NCBI GenBank assembly: GCA_016744015.1 | Contig: JADGFD010000002.1 | Coordinates: 124,001 to 188,000 of the forward strand | DNA from: Paracoccaceae bacterium | GTDB lineage: Bacteria; Pseudomonadota; Alphaproteobacteria; Rhodobacterales; Rhodobacteraceae | Reading direction: 5' to 3' | Length of the DNA stretch: 64,000 nucleotides | Part shown: piece after piece, positions 44,076 through 52,024 of the stretch | How the letters are laid out: every line of letters begins with the position of its first letter | Numbering within the stretch: the stretch's first letter is position 1 | The notes under the pieces: generated by a model | The model's input: only the letters and a program-made list of their open reading frames with translations | Database searches by the model: none | What the model was told of the DNA's origin: nothing | Translations under genes and position numbers: made by a program

Positions 44076-45374
44076 ATGACTGAAAAACCAATTGCCGACC
44101 ACGCGCTGCGCTACCCGCTCAGCAATGAGCTGCATGCGCGACCGTTTCCTGAAATTTCGGCTCCTTGCCGCGCGGCCTATCTGGCGATCAAGCAACCCAG
44201 CGCAGCGGCAAAGCGAGAGCGGGCCTTGGACCGTGCGCATCTGATAGCGCTGCTAGACCGCTTTGGCGCGCCGCATCCCGCACCGGGGGCAACGCACCAC
44301 ACGGCGGACCTTGGGCGCAGCTATTTGAAGTGGGAAATGCACTCGGAATTTGTAAGCTACACGCTATATGCAGATGGTGTGGAGGACCGGCCATTTGATG
44401 GAAAAGCTTTTGATATGTTTCCAAAGGACTGGCTTTCTGTGGCGCCCGGCGTGGTTATTTCATCGGTGCTGGTGCGGATAGAAGTGGCTGATTTCACAGA
44501 ACAATCCATGCCTGCACTCAGCAAAAAGCTGGCGAAGTGGTTTGTGGCGGAGAGCATGACGGCCGCTTATGTGGTGGATCGCGAGGCGGTTGTTGCGACG
44601 GATTTTCGAATTGACGAGGCCGGGCATGTGCGGTTTTCGATCACGTCCAATAAGGGGGTGAGCCAGCGGCGGCTCGGGCGGATCGTGCAGCGGTTGCTGG
44701 AGACCGAAACCTATATGAATGCCTCGCTGCTTGGCTTTCCGGTGGCGCGTGAGGTGGTCCATGAAATAGACGATATGGAGGCTGAGCTGACCGCAATTTA
44801 TGACCATCTGGTGGCGGACAAAAGCAAAGATTCGGCAACCTTGGAGGAGCTTCTTTGGCTGGCGGGCCGGATCGAAAATCTTGCGTCCCGCACGGCGTTT
44901 CGCTTTGGGGCCACTGAGGCCTATGCCAAAATCGTTGAGCAGCGGATTGCGCTATTGCGCGAAGAGCGGTTCGAAGGGCGGCAGTTGATGGCAGAGTTCA
45001 TGATGCGCCGGTATGAGCCCGCTATGCGGACGGTAATTTCGACAAAAAACCGGTTGCAGGATCTTTCAACCCGCACAGAACGCGCCGCTAACCTGTTGCG
45101 CACGCGGGTGGATGTGGAAAATGCAGAGCAAAACAAGCAAGTTATGGTGCGCATGGACCAGCGGGCCGGGCTGCAACTTAGGTTGCAAGAAACGGTTGAG
45201 GGGCTTTCGGTAGTTGCCATTAGCTATTATGCGATATCATTGCTGAGCTATTTGCTGAGTCCGATTGCGCCGTTATTGGGGCTCGAGAAGTATCAGCTAA
45301 CGGCAATAATGGTTTTGCCGGTTGCTATCTTGGTGTGGTGGCTTGGAAGGGGAATCAGAGCGAAGCTGACGTAA
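44076..45374 (+). CDS. DUF3422 family protein with C-terminal membrane anchor
   Basis: A 432-residue protein of a conserved proteobacterial family of unknown function. The N-terminus shows YPLSNELHARPFPEIS, the middle is mixed alpha/beta and helical with RLQDLSTRTERAANLLRTRV, and two hydrophobic helices end the protein (VVAISYYAISLLSYLLSPIA and YQLTAIMVLPVAILVWWLGR). It should be an inner-membrane protein with most of its mass in the cytoplasm. It stands alone after mutL. Confidence 0.85.
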   Translation: MTEKPIADHALRYPLSNELHARPFPEISAPCRAAYLAIKQPSAAAKRERALDRAHLIALLDRFGAPHPAPGATHHTADLGRSYLKWEMHSEFVSYTLYADGVEDRPFDGKAFDMFPKDWLSVAPGVVISSVLVRIEVADFTEQSMPALSKKLAKWFVAESMTAAYVVDREAVVATDFRIDEAGHVRFSITSNKGVSQRRLGRIVQRLLETETYMNASLLGFPVAREVVHEIDDMEAELTAIYDHLVADKSKDSATLEELLWLAGRIENLASRTAFRFGATEAYAKIVEQRIALLREERFEGRQLMAEFMMRRYEPAMRTVISTKNRLQDLSTRTERAANLLRTRVDVENAEQNKQVMVRMDQRAGLQLRLQETVEGLSVVAISYYAISLLSYLLSPIAPLLGLEKYQLTAIMVLPVAILVWWLGRGIRAKLT

Positions 45375-45930
45375 CCCTAGCGGCGCGCGACCTCTTGTCT
45401 GTTTGGCGAGGGATGTGCTCGCGCCGCGCTGGGGCCTTAGCGCTTGTGGCTTTTGAGTATTTGGAGAAGAATGAAGCCGGCACAAAAAAGGGCGACAGAG
45501 GCAAAAGCCACGCCGTTTTTACAAATTTACCAGTGCGTTGACCAAGCGGGAATCCTTGGCGTGGGTCGGGGTTTTCGCGTCGGTTGGCTATTGCCAAACG
45601 GTTTACTTGTTACTCACAATCCCCGGGCCACTCCTTTTTTTAGCGGAGCGCTAGGGGCGCAATGGCCTCTGCTGGAGGCGGCTACAATGCCCGACGCGAT
45701 ATTCCCATATGTCCGGCGCTGATAGTTTTACTAAAATTGTATCAATAAGCCGTAACCCATGCGCGCGCCGCCTCGGCTAAACGCGCAACACCTGATTTCA
45801 TTCTTCCTTAAATACTCAAAAGCCACAAACGCTGCCGTTGCCACGCGGCGCGGACAGAACCTCACCAAGCCGCACAGCCTCGCCGCGCCGCTACCGAGGC
45901 GTCAGGTATGGGCTGGGTCAACGAGATAGC
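45375..45930. repeat. gene-free stretch with a long inverted repeat
   Basis: No convincing gene. About 35 bases at 45438-45477 (including GTGGCTTTTGAGTATTT, then AGAATGAA) recur inverted at 45797-45833 (TTCATTCTTCC, then AAATACTCAAAAGCCAC). The arms flank roughly 320 bases of non-coding DNA. Similar GAGTATTT-type intergenic elements are, from memory, common in Rhodobacteraceae. Confidence 0.55.
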
Positions 45931-45956
45931 AAAAAGGGCGCAAAAGATGCGCCCTT
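45931..45956 (-). terminator. intrinsic terminator of the DUF1127 gene
   Basis: On the minus strand AAGGGCGC pairs with GCGCCCTT (45949-45956 with 45934-45941) and is followed by a run of five Ts. It lies 24 bases past the DUF1127 stop. Confidence 0.85.
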
Positions 45957-45980
45957 CGAGAAATCTCTTTCATCACTGTT

Positions 45981-46163
45981 TTACAGCCAAAATGGCTTGT
46001 TGGCCTCTTTAAACGCCTGTCGGTAGCTCACGCCGATATCATCTAGCGCGGCATTGTCGAGCTTGGCTAGGGCGGCGCGGGTTTGAAAGCGGCGGGCCCA
46101 TGTGGCAACCAGATTTACAGAGATTGCCGGAATTTGAACGGTTTTGAGTGCGAGTGCTTGCAT
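45981..46163 (-). CDS. DUF1127 small arginine-rich protein
   Basis: A 60-residue protein with the DUF1127/YjiS C-terminal motif: TRAALAKLDNAALDDIGVSY. In alphaproteobacteria such small proteins have been tied to RNA metabolism and stress or nutrient uptake, often through sRNA regulation. The ATG at 46163 is preferred over one 12 bases upstream because GGAGG then sits correctly. It is divergent from a LysR regulator with a palindrome in the shared promoter region. Confidence 0.85.
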   Translation of the reverse strand: MQALALKTVQIPAISVNLVATWARRFQTRAALAKLDNAALDDIGVSYRQAFKEANKPFWL

Positions 46164-46196
46164 GATTGCCTCCATTAGGGTTTGTGTTGTGTTTGC

Positions 46197-46211
46197 ATGA
46201 AATCATTTCAT
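46197..46211. promoter_or_regulatory. LysR-type palindrome in the DUF1127/lysR intergenic region
   Basis: ATGAAAT-C-ATTTCAT is a perfect palindrome that contains T-N11-A, the core of LysR-type operators. It lies 34 bases from the DUF1127 start and 74 from the lysR start, a normal place for autoregulation and control of the divergent gene. Confidence 0.6.
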
Positions 46212-46284
46212 GAGTTGATATATGGGGTGTGTTATAAAATAAGTAAAATGAATGATTGTTAAACGATACATCAAGGAGAGTAAT

Positions 46285-47142
46285 GTGATTAGAAATCTGG
46301 ATTTAACAGCGCTACGGTCGTTTGTGACAGTGGCCGAATCGGGCGGTGTTACCAAAGCCGCCGCACAGCTGCACTTAACGCAATCGGCGGTTTCGATGCA
46401 GCTTAAACGGCTTGAGGAGGCTCTGGGGCAGCCATTATTAGTGCGCTCGGGGCGCGGGGTTAGGCTATCAAACCAAGGGGAGCAGCTGCTTGGCTATGGT
46501 CGGCGCATGTTGGCAATGAATGATGAAGTGTGGCTGCGGATGACTGATGCGCAATTTGAGGGCGAGGTCACCTTCGGGGTGCCGGCGGATATTGTGTATC
46601 CGCATGTCCCGGGGGTGCTAAAGCGCTTCGCCAATGATTTTCCGCGGGTTAAGGTGCAACTTATTTCCTCATACACCGCGCATTTAAAGCGCATATTGGC
46701 GGCAGGCAAGATTGATATGATCCTGACCACAGAATACGGCGTAGAAAAGGGCGGCGAAGCGTTGCGCAGTGCACCGCTGGTTTGGGTGGGCGGTGAAGGA
46801 GGCTGCGTTTGGGAAGAACGCCCGCTGAAGCTGGCCTTTGAAACCAACTGTATTTTTAAGCCAACAGCGCAACGAGCTTTGGAGGATGAAGGGATCGAGT
46901 GGGATATGGTGGTTACATCGGATTCTACCCGCACCATTGAGGCCACGGTGTCGGCGGATCTGGCAGTTCATGCGCTGCTGGCCGAAACATCTTCGCCATA
47001 TATGAAGGCCATTGCGCACAATGGCGGGCTGCCGGAGCTACCAGTTTTTAACATAAACATGTATGTGGCCGAAGGGGCACGGCGGGAAATGGCGACGCAA
47101 CTGGCGGAGTATGTGCGGCTGGCTTACGGGGCGGAGAGTTAG
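46285..47142 (+). CDS. LysR-family transcriptional regulator
   Basis: A 285-residue LysR regulator. The winged helix-turn-helix is LDLTALRSFVTVAESGGVTK followed by AAAQLHLTQSAVSMQLKRLE. The effector domain follows from about residue 90, with EGEVTFGVPADIVYPHVPGV. An upstream ATG exists in frame, but AAGGAG at 46273-46278 points to the GTG at 46285. It is divergent to the DUF1127 gene, which it may control. Confidence 0.9.
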   Translation: MIRNLDLTALRSFVTVAESGGVTKAAAQLHLTQSAVSMQLKRLEEALGQPLLVRSGRGVRLSNQGEQLLGYGRRMLAMNDEVWLRMTDAQFEGEVTFGVPADIVYPHVPGVLKRFANDFPRVKVQLISSYTAHLKRILAAGKIDMILTTEYGVEKGGEALRSAPLVWVGGEGGCVWEERPLKLAFETNCIFKPTAQRALEDEGIEWDMVVTSDSTRTIEATVSADLAVHALLAETSSPYMKAIAHNGGLPELPVFNINMYVAEGARREMATQLAEYVRLAYGAES

Positions 47143-47236
47143 AGACGGCAGACTTTAGGTTGGCAAGTTTGTGCAGGGAGCTACTGTAGCCCTCGGGCTA
47201 TGCTTGTGCTCTGGCCGTAGGAAAAATAGTAAAAAC

Positions 47237-47560
47237 TTGAGGCTTCCAAATGTTCTCCTGCTCTTGGTTTTTGCAGGCTCTGCGCTAGCTGCACAGGTCA
47301 TCGGTGATGATTTGGCGCAACGATGCGGCGGGGCTTATAACCTTTGTGGATTTGTGTGGGCGGATACCGAAGAGATTGTGATCCCGTTTCAATATGAATA
47401 TGTATCTGGTTTTAGCGAAGATTTGGCGCTGGTGAAGATTGAGGGTAAATGCGGCTATATTTCACCTGACGGAGAAATAGCCATAGCGCCGACACTGGAA
47501 ATGGGTGGCGATTTCAGGCTGGGGTTGGTCGAGGCGCGGCTTGACGGGCAGTCCCGAAGG
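47237..47560 (+). pseudogene. truncated WG-repeat secreted protein
   Basis: The frame carries a signal peptide (LPNVLLLLVFAGSALAAQ) and then WG-repeat-like sequence: NLCGFVWADTEEIVIPFQYE and KCGYISPDGEIAIAPTLEMG. At about 47556 it runs into a family B repeat, after which the reading frame is not protein-like. The start is uncertain; TTG at 47237 gives a good signal peptide. Most likely the gene lost its 3' part when the repeat arrived. Confidence 0.55.
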
Positions 47561-47626
47561 TGCGCCTCCTCGGGGAGCCTAAAGGCCCCCCTCGTCGGCG
47601 CATGCGGCGCTTCGCTTGCAGGGTGC
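47556..47626 (+). repeat. intergenic repeat family B, copy 4
   Basis: TGCGCCTCCTCGGGGAGCCT is followed by CTCGTCGGCGCATGCGG and GCTTGCAGGGTGC. It corresponds to the inverse of copy 1 and lacks the AATGAGCAATTTG core of copies 2 and 3. It lies at the break of the WG-repeat gene and abuts the DoxX stop. Confidence 0.55.
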
Positions 47627-48162
47627 TATTTCAGGCCAATGAGCTTATCAGCCGAGAGCGGGCCTGCGCCTTTGACGAATAAGAGCAAGAGCATAGAGAT
47701 CCAGAACAGGCGCTGGTCCATGATGTGGCTATCGGCGATGCGGTCAAACCATGTGCCGATGGTGCTTTCGTCGGCCATGTGGCCGAATATATCGACATAG
47801 GATTGCACGATCACGAAGCCGATCATGCCAAGGGCCGCAAGGCGGGTGAAGAGGCCGATGGCGAGCAGGACGGGCAGGACGAATTCTGCATAGGTGCCAG
47901 CATAGGCGACTATTTTGTGGAAGGTCGAGAGTTGGCCAACGTCATAGCCCGCGGCATCAAAAGCTACGGGGAAGATTTGACCGTAGGCACCGAAGCTGAG
48001 GCTAAACAGGCTGTCCCCGAGTTTGAGCGTGGCTGACGACCAGAAATACATAAAGAGCACGGCAACAAAGGTAAACCGCGCCAGCGTGGGCAGGAGCCAT
48101 GGCTCTAATTTGCCTTCGATGGCTGAGAGGGGTTTGTTATATAGGTTGAGGAGCACGTTCAT
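47626..48162 (-). CDS. DoxX-family membrane protein
   Basis: A 178-residue protein with four hydrophobic segments (LARFTFVAVLFMYFWSSATL, AYAGTYAEFVLPVLLAIGLF, LAALGMIGFVIVQSYVDIFG and LFWISMLLLLFVKGAGPLSA), matching DoxX. It is the last gene of a run DUF2282-DUF692-DUF2063-DoxX, known from memory as the gigPABT or bufferin gene order. It may serve electron transfer or a membrane redox role for the peptide modification. The spacer to the DUF2063 gene is 4 bases. Confidence 0.85.
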   Translation of the reverse strand: MNVLLNLYNKPLSAIEGKLEPWLLPTLARFTFVAVLFMYFWSSATLKLGDSLFSLSFGAYGQIFPVAFDAAGYDVGQLSTFHKIVAYAGTYAEFVLPVLLAIGLFTRLAALGMIGFVIVQSYVDIFGHMADESTIGTWFDRIADSHIMDQRLFWISMLLLLFVKGAGPLSADKLIGLK

Positions 48163-48166
48163 GGCG

Positions 48167-48907
48167 TTAGCTTTCTATTTTAATCAGGAGGTTGGATTCA
48201 AACAGGCCACCGATATTTTCGGTGAGGTCAAACAGCGGAATTTTCTCGCAAAATTCGATGGTCTCGCCCAAGCGGCGGCCCGCGGCCAGTGCGCGGAGGA
48301 AATCGGCTGCACCCGGGGGGAGGGTGCGCATTTCCACCATATCTTGGGGGCGTGCGATGAGCACATCTTGGCCGTGTTTGGGGATGGCGGTATCTGGCGC
48401 GTCAGAGTTTTGGCGCCAGATGGCAAACACGGGAAAGGGGGAGGAAATGATATGCAGGCTCGGGTGCAGATGCAGCTTGGCCTCGGCCATTTGCTCGGGG
48501 GTGAGGGCGGCGAGGGCGGCGCCGTCGATGGGATCGACATCGGCGGCGTGGTAGGCCTCGGTGCGGGCTTTTTCTAACCGCGCGACGTCGGGCAGGTAGG
48601 TGAGCTTGGCGACGGGGGGGAAGGCGGCGAGGAAATCGGGAAATTCGGGGGCGAATTGGCTGAGGATCGGAGATTTGGGTGGGTGTTGGCGCACAAATAT
48701 GCCCGCCATGGCTTGGAAGAATTTTTCGCCGACGAGCTTTTGCACTACGGGGTAGGCGTCTGACAGGGCGTCGGAGAGGGAGAGGACGACGTTGTTTCGG
48801 TAGACGTCGAATCGCTTGCCTGCGGGGCGGCCTTGCGGGTCTATCAGGCCTTCGGGGGTTGGACGCTCGTTATCTAGCAGGGCTTTTGAGAAGTCGGACT
48901 GGCTCAT
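48167..48907 (-). CDS. bufC: DUF2063 (BufC/HvfC-like) RiPP partner protein
   Basis: A 246-residue DUF2063 protein read from the ATG at 48907, which overlaps the DUF692 stop by 4 bases. The N-terminal part contains GKRFDVYRNNVVLSLSDALS and DAYPVVQKLVGEKFFQAMAG, typical of the family. In related clusters this protein binds the precursor and the MNIO enzyme and helps deliver the core peptide. Open frame extends further upstream but overlaps the partner gene. Confidence 0.87.
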   Translation of the reverse strand: MSQSDFSKALLDNERPTPEGLIDPQGRPAGKRFDVYRNNVVLSLSDALSDAYPVVQKLVGEKFFQAMAGIFVRQHPPKSPILSQFAPEFPDFLAAFPPVAKLTYLPDVARLEKARTEAYHAADVDPIDGAALAALTPEQMAEAKLHLHPSLHIISSPFPVFAIWRQNSDAPDTAIPKHGQDVLIARPQDMVEMRTLPPGAADFLRALAAGRRLGETIEFCEKIPLFDLTENIGGLFESNLLIKIES

Positions 48908-49746
48908 GAAGTGGCCTCCAGCGCTTTGCTGGCGCGGGCGGCTTCGGCTTCCAAAATGGCCCAATCGGGGATGTCGTTATCCCACTCAACAAGGATGGGC
49001 TTGGGGCCAGCGCGCTTTAGCAACGTGTCGAGCAGGGCCCAGACCGGGTCCACCACTTTGTCGTTATGGGAGTCGATGAGAAGGGGGGCACCGTGCTCGT
49101 CTTGGTCTTTTATGTGGCCGCCGAGGTGCAGCTCGCCGATATGCTCAACGGGGAAGTTGGCGATGTAGTCCTCAGGGGCATACTCTTGGTTGGTGCCGGA
49201 AATGAAGACGTTGTTGACGTCTAGCAAAAGGCCGCAGCCGGTGCGGGAGACGACTTCGTTTATAAACGTAATTTCGTCCATGGTGGAGGTGGTGAAGGCG
49301 ACGTAGACGGACGGATTTTCGAGCAGCATTTGCACGCCCAAGGTCTCTTGCACCTCGTTCACGTGGTCAGCCACGCGCTGAACCGTTTCCATATTATAGG
49401 GCACGGGCAGCAGATCATTTAAGTAACCGCCTTCATGAGTAGACCATGCAAGGTGCTCGGAAAAGGAGGCTGGTTTTAGCCAGCTTATCAGGTGTTTAAG
49501 GCGTGCGAGGTGCTCTTTATCCAAGGGGCGTTCTCCACCGATGGAGAGGCCAACACCGTGGCAGGAAATGGGGAACTGCTCGGCCAGCCGCTTGAGCTGG
49601 GCAATGGGCGGCCCTCCGGCAGACATATAATTTTCAGCGTGGATTTCCAGCCATTTGACGCTGCCTGCATCGGCAAGGATATCATCAAGATGCTGGGGTT
49701 TGTAGCCAACCCCTACGCTATGTGGTAAATGAGGAATAAGGGTCAT
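48904..49746 (-). CDS. bufB: DUF692 multinuclear iron oxidative enzyme (BufB-like)
   Basis: A 280-residue TIM-barrel protein of the DUF692/MNIO family. It contains VKWLEIHAENYM, ISCHGVGLSIGGERPLDKEH, FSEHLAWSTHEGGYLNDLLP, GLLLDVNNVFISGTNQ and IGELHLGGHI, whose His, Asp, Asn and Glu residues bind two or three iron ions. Such enzymes modify cysteines in precursor peptides, for example to oxazolone or thiooxazole groups. Its likely substrate is the BufA-like peptide encoded just upstream. Confidence 0.92.
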   Translation of the reverse strand: MTLIPHLPHSVGVGYKPQHLDDILADAGSVKWLEIHAENYMSAGGPPIAQLKRLAEQFPISCHGVGLSIGGERPLDKEHLARLKHLISWLKPASFSEHLAWSTHEGGYLNDLLPVPYNMETVQRVADHVNEVQETLGVQMLLENPSVYVAFTTSTMDEITFINEVVSRTGCGLLLDVNNVFISGTNQEYAPEDYIANFPVEHIGELHLGGHIKDQDEHGAPLLIDSHNDKVVDPVWALLDTLLKRAGPKPILVEWDNDIPDWAILEAEAARASKALEATS

Positions 49747-49802
49747 GGGAGGCTCGTGGGCTTGGGGTGGATGTGCCGGGGTTCCGGCACATCCTATCTT
49801 GC

Positions 49803-50108
49803 TTATGCAGGCAGGTCACGGGTCAGCTCTTCGAGCGCGCCCATGCGCGCTGTGCCGTCGGCCATGTCTGGCAGTTCCATGGTTGTGCATGTGCCGGCTG
49901 GCACCATGGTGAAGGCATTGCCTTGGTAATCAACCGTGGAAGAACCGGCGCATGTTGTGCCGGCGCCCGCTTTACAATCGTTTTGGCCAGCGAGCGAAAC
50001 GCCATAGCACTTTTCAGCGGCTTGGGCGTGGGCTGTGCCGGAAACGGTTGTAAGAGCTGCTGCTACGGAACCGGCAATGGCGAGACCTTTGAGGATTTTG
50101 TTGGACAT
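49803..50108 (-). CDS. bufA: BufA-like (DUF2282) precursor peptide
   Basis: A 101-residue exported precursor with a signal peptide ([20 protein letters not shown] to about residue 28) and four cysteines in the mature part: [18 protein letters not shown] and GTCTTM. This spacing matches DUF2282 proteins, some of which were named bufferins: copper-sequestering RiPPs with modified cysteines. The gene is followed by the DUF692 and DUF2063 partners. An AAGGAAA site precedes the ATG and a palindromic region lies about 95 bases upstream. Confidence 0.85.
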   Translation of the reverse strand: MSNKILKGLAIAGSVAAALTTVSGTAHAQAAEKCYGVSLAGQNDCKAGAGTTCAGSSTVDYQGNAFTMVPAGTCTTMELPDMADGTARMGALEELTRDLPA

Positions 50109-50200
50109 GTGATATTTCCTTTGGTTGGATTAATATAAACTTTCGTCGATGGTGACAGTGAATGGCTAACGGCTGAATAAAAAACTATCCAGTAACAAGA

Positions 50201-50225
50201 GCGTTATGTAACTGTAATGTAACGC
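50201..50225. promoter_or_regulatory. inverted plus direct repeat upstream of bufA
   Basis: GCGTTA (50201-50206) and TAACGC (50220-50225) form a perfect inverted repeat. Inside it TGTAAC occurs at 50207-50212 and again at 50218-50223, 11 bases apart, about one helical turn. The site lies about 95-115 bases before the bufA start, inside its leader or promoter. A metal-responsive regulator is possible, but unproven. Confidence 0.5.
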
Positions 50226-50362
50226 TAGGGTGAGTATTGTTTCAAAATGCGTGATTGCAAAGGTGAATGTGGAATGCAGAGCTTGGCAAGCGGGAAGGCG
50301 CTTACGGTATAACGGCGGGATACGGTCGTTTGCTGCGGGTGCGTAAGCATGAGTATACGTAC

Positions 50363-50397
50363 AAAAAACGGCGATCTGAACGCTGTCCAAATCGCCG
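50363..50397 (-). terminator. intrinsic terminator after the cold-shock gene
   Basis: On the minus strand CGGCGAT (50391-50397) pairs with ATCGCCG (50369-50375), followed by six Ts. It ends the csp transcript before the bufA region. Confidence 0.8.
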
Positions 50398-50413
50398 CCT
50401 TAGAATTTATAGC

Positions 50414-50429
50414 GACGGAAATTTCCGTC
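50414..50429 (-). promoter_or_regulatory. perfect 16-bp palindrome just after the csp stop codon
   Basis: GACGGAAATTTCCGTC starts 10 bases past the csp stop. It could form a 3' stabilising hairpin ahead of the terminator or be a protein-binding site. Confidence 0.5.
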
Positions 50430-50438
50430 TAAATCAGC

Positions 50439-50645
50439 TTATATCAGTTTAAGATCGGCCGCAGATTCTTTGCCATTACGGCCTGCTTCCAACTCGTAAG
50501 AAACTTTTTGATTGTCGTCCAAGCCGGAAAGACCAGCTTGCTCAACTGCAGAAATGTGTACAAACACGTCGCTGCCGCCATCTTCTGGCTGAATGAAGCC
50601 GAAGCCTTTAGTTGGGTTAAACCATTTTACGGTGCCGTTAGCCAT
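50439..50645 (-). CDS. cold-shock domain protein (CspA family)
   Basis: A 68-residue CSD protein. RNP1 is KGFGFIQ and RNP2 is DVFVHIS, within the standard beta-barrel sequence beginning MANGTVKWFNPTKGFG. It binds single-stranded RNA and acts as an RNA chaperone. The leader contains a perfect hairpin CGGTGAA/TTCACCG at 50746-50766, about 100 bases upstream of the ATG, fitting the structured leaders of cold-shock mRNAs. Two hairpins follow the stop. Confidence 0.95.
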   Translation of the reverse strand: MANGTVKWFNPTKGFGFIQPEDGGSDVFVHISAVEQAGLSGLDDNQKVSYELEAGRNGKESAADLKLI

Positions 50646-51130
50646 CCGTTTATCTCCTAATAATTACCACCCGCAAAATGCGGTGGCCTTGGTGCAGTGT
50701 GTCTTAAATTAGAAATCGACGATCTGCATAAGGAGACGAAAACTTCGGTGAAAGAGTACTTCACCGGACGCACTTACGATAGAAGAGCGGTATTTGCAAG
50801 GAGTAGATTATTTTAAGTAAGGCACAACGGCCAATGAGCCGATTAGTGGCCGCCAAAGGGTAATACCCCAGTCAAGTTCAATTCATTTGGCGGATATGAG
50901 GGTGCGGACACTGGAGAATGGGTGGCATGTGTTTGCGCCTCAGCGCGTGAAGCTGGAGCAGGGTTGCCCGCCAGTGCCTCTTATTCTTTGCGTGTTGATT
51001 TGCATCAATCCCCGAAAGATGAATGTATGCAATTACCTGCTTGTTTGGTTGACCTCGGCTTAGGGCAGGGGTAAACCCGATGGGACTCTTACCAGCCCTG
51101 CTTTTGGGGCAAACTTTAAAGGAGCGGCCA
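50646..51130. promoter_or_regulatory. divergent csp/nuo promoter region
   Basis: About 485 bases without a gene. It holds the csp leader with its hairpin at 50746-50766 on the minus side and the nuo promoter on the plus side, including a perfect FNR-type site at 50995-51008. The ribosome-binding site AAGGAG before nuoA is at 51119-51124. Confidence 0.5.
50995..51008. promoter_or_regulatory. perfect FNR/FnrL-type binding site
   Basis: TTGATTTGCATCAA matches the TTGAT-N4-ATCAA consensus at every defined position. It lies about 123 bases before the nuoA start. FnrL-type regulators in Rhodobacterales sense oxygen by an iron-sulfur cluster, so complex I expression is probably tuned to oxygen. Confidence 0.7.
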
Positions 51131-51496
51131 TTGCCAGACCTTTTACGCGAATACCTCCCCATAGCTATCTTCTTTGGCCTTGCCATTGTGCTGGCGATAA
51201 TCCTGACCCTTTCAGCGATAATTGTGGCCGTGCGGCGGCCGGACCCTGAAAAGCTATCAGCTTATGAATGCGGGTTTAATGCTTTTGACGATGCGCGGAT
51301 GAAGTTTGATGTGCGGTTTTACCTCGTGGCGATTCTGTTTATCATCTTTGATCTTGAGGTCGCGTTTCTGTTTCCTTGGGCGGCGTCGTTTCAGCATGTA
51401 GGGTTGTTTGGTTTTTGGTCGATGATGGTGTTCCTCGCGGTGCTGACCATCGGCTTTGTATACGAGTGGAGAAAAGGGGCGCTGGAATGGGCATAG
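51131..51496 (+). CDS. nuoA: NADH-quinone oxidoreductase subunit A, TTG start
   Basis: A 121-residue, three-helix membrane subunit. Conserved parts are [20 protein letters not shown] and [20 protein letters not shown]. The start is TTG at 51131: AAGGAG ends 6 bases before it and the length is normal; the longer frame upstream has no ribosome-binding site. NuoA sits in the membrane arm near the quinone site. nuoB starts within its last codons. Confidence 0.95.
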   Translation: MPDLLREYLPIAIFFGLAIVLAIILTLSAIIVAVRRPDPEKLSAYECGFNAFDDARMKFDVRFYLVAILFIIFDLEVAFLFPWAASFQHVGLFGFWSMMVFLAVLTIGFVYEWRKGALEWA

Positions 51497-52020
51497 ATAC
51501 CGGCATGAATGTGGCAGGCGCTGATAAAGAAGCGGCTGTGGGCATGATGAATGACCAGCTGGCCGATAAGGGCTTTTTGCTGACCTCCACCGAGGATATC
51601 ATCAACTGGGCGCGGACAGGCAGCCTGCACTGGATGACCTTTGGGTTGGCCTGCTGTGCGGTCGAGATGATCCACACCTCTATGCCGCGTTATGACCTTG
51701 AGCGTTTTGGCACGGCCCCGCGGGCGTCCCCTCGGCAAAGCGACCTGATGATTGTGGCGGGCACGCTGACCAACAAAATGGCCCCGGCGCTGCGCAAGGT
51801 TTATGACCAGATGCCAGAGCCGCGCTATGTGATCAGCATGGGCAGCTGCGCCAATGGCGGCGGCTATTACCACTATAGCTATTCGGTTGTGCGCGGCTGT
51901 GACCGGATTGTGCCGGTTGACGTTTATGTGCCGGGTTGCCCGCCAACGGCAGAGGCCTTGATGTATGGCGTGCTGCAACTGCACCGCAAAATTCGCCGCA
52001 CCGGCACGATTGTAAGGTAG
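51487..52020 (+). CDS. nuoB: NADH-quinone oxidoreductase subunit B
   Basis: A 177-residue subunit carrying cluster N2, the last iron-sulfur cluster before quinone. Ligands are the adjacent cysteines in [10 protein letters not shown], then [15 protein letters not shown] and [10 protein letters not shown]. It overlaps nuoA by 10 bases and ends 4 bases before nuoC. Confidence 0.97.
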   Translation: MGIDTGMNVAGADKEAAVGMMNDQLADKGFLLTSTEDIINWARTGSLHWMTFGLACCAVEMIHTSMPRYDLERFGTAPRASPRQSDLMIVAGTLTNKMAPALRKVYDQMPEPRYVISMGSCANGGGYYHYSYSVVRGCDRIVPVDVYVPGCPPTAEALMYGVLQLHRKIRRTGTIVR

Positions 52021-52024
52021 AAAT

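Noticed and set aside
45444-46026. Small frames in the gap after DUF3422
   Set aside because: They cross the inverted repeat and terminator and show no protein-like composition.
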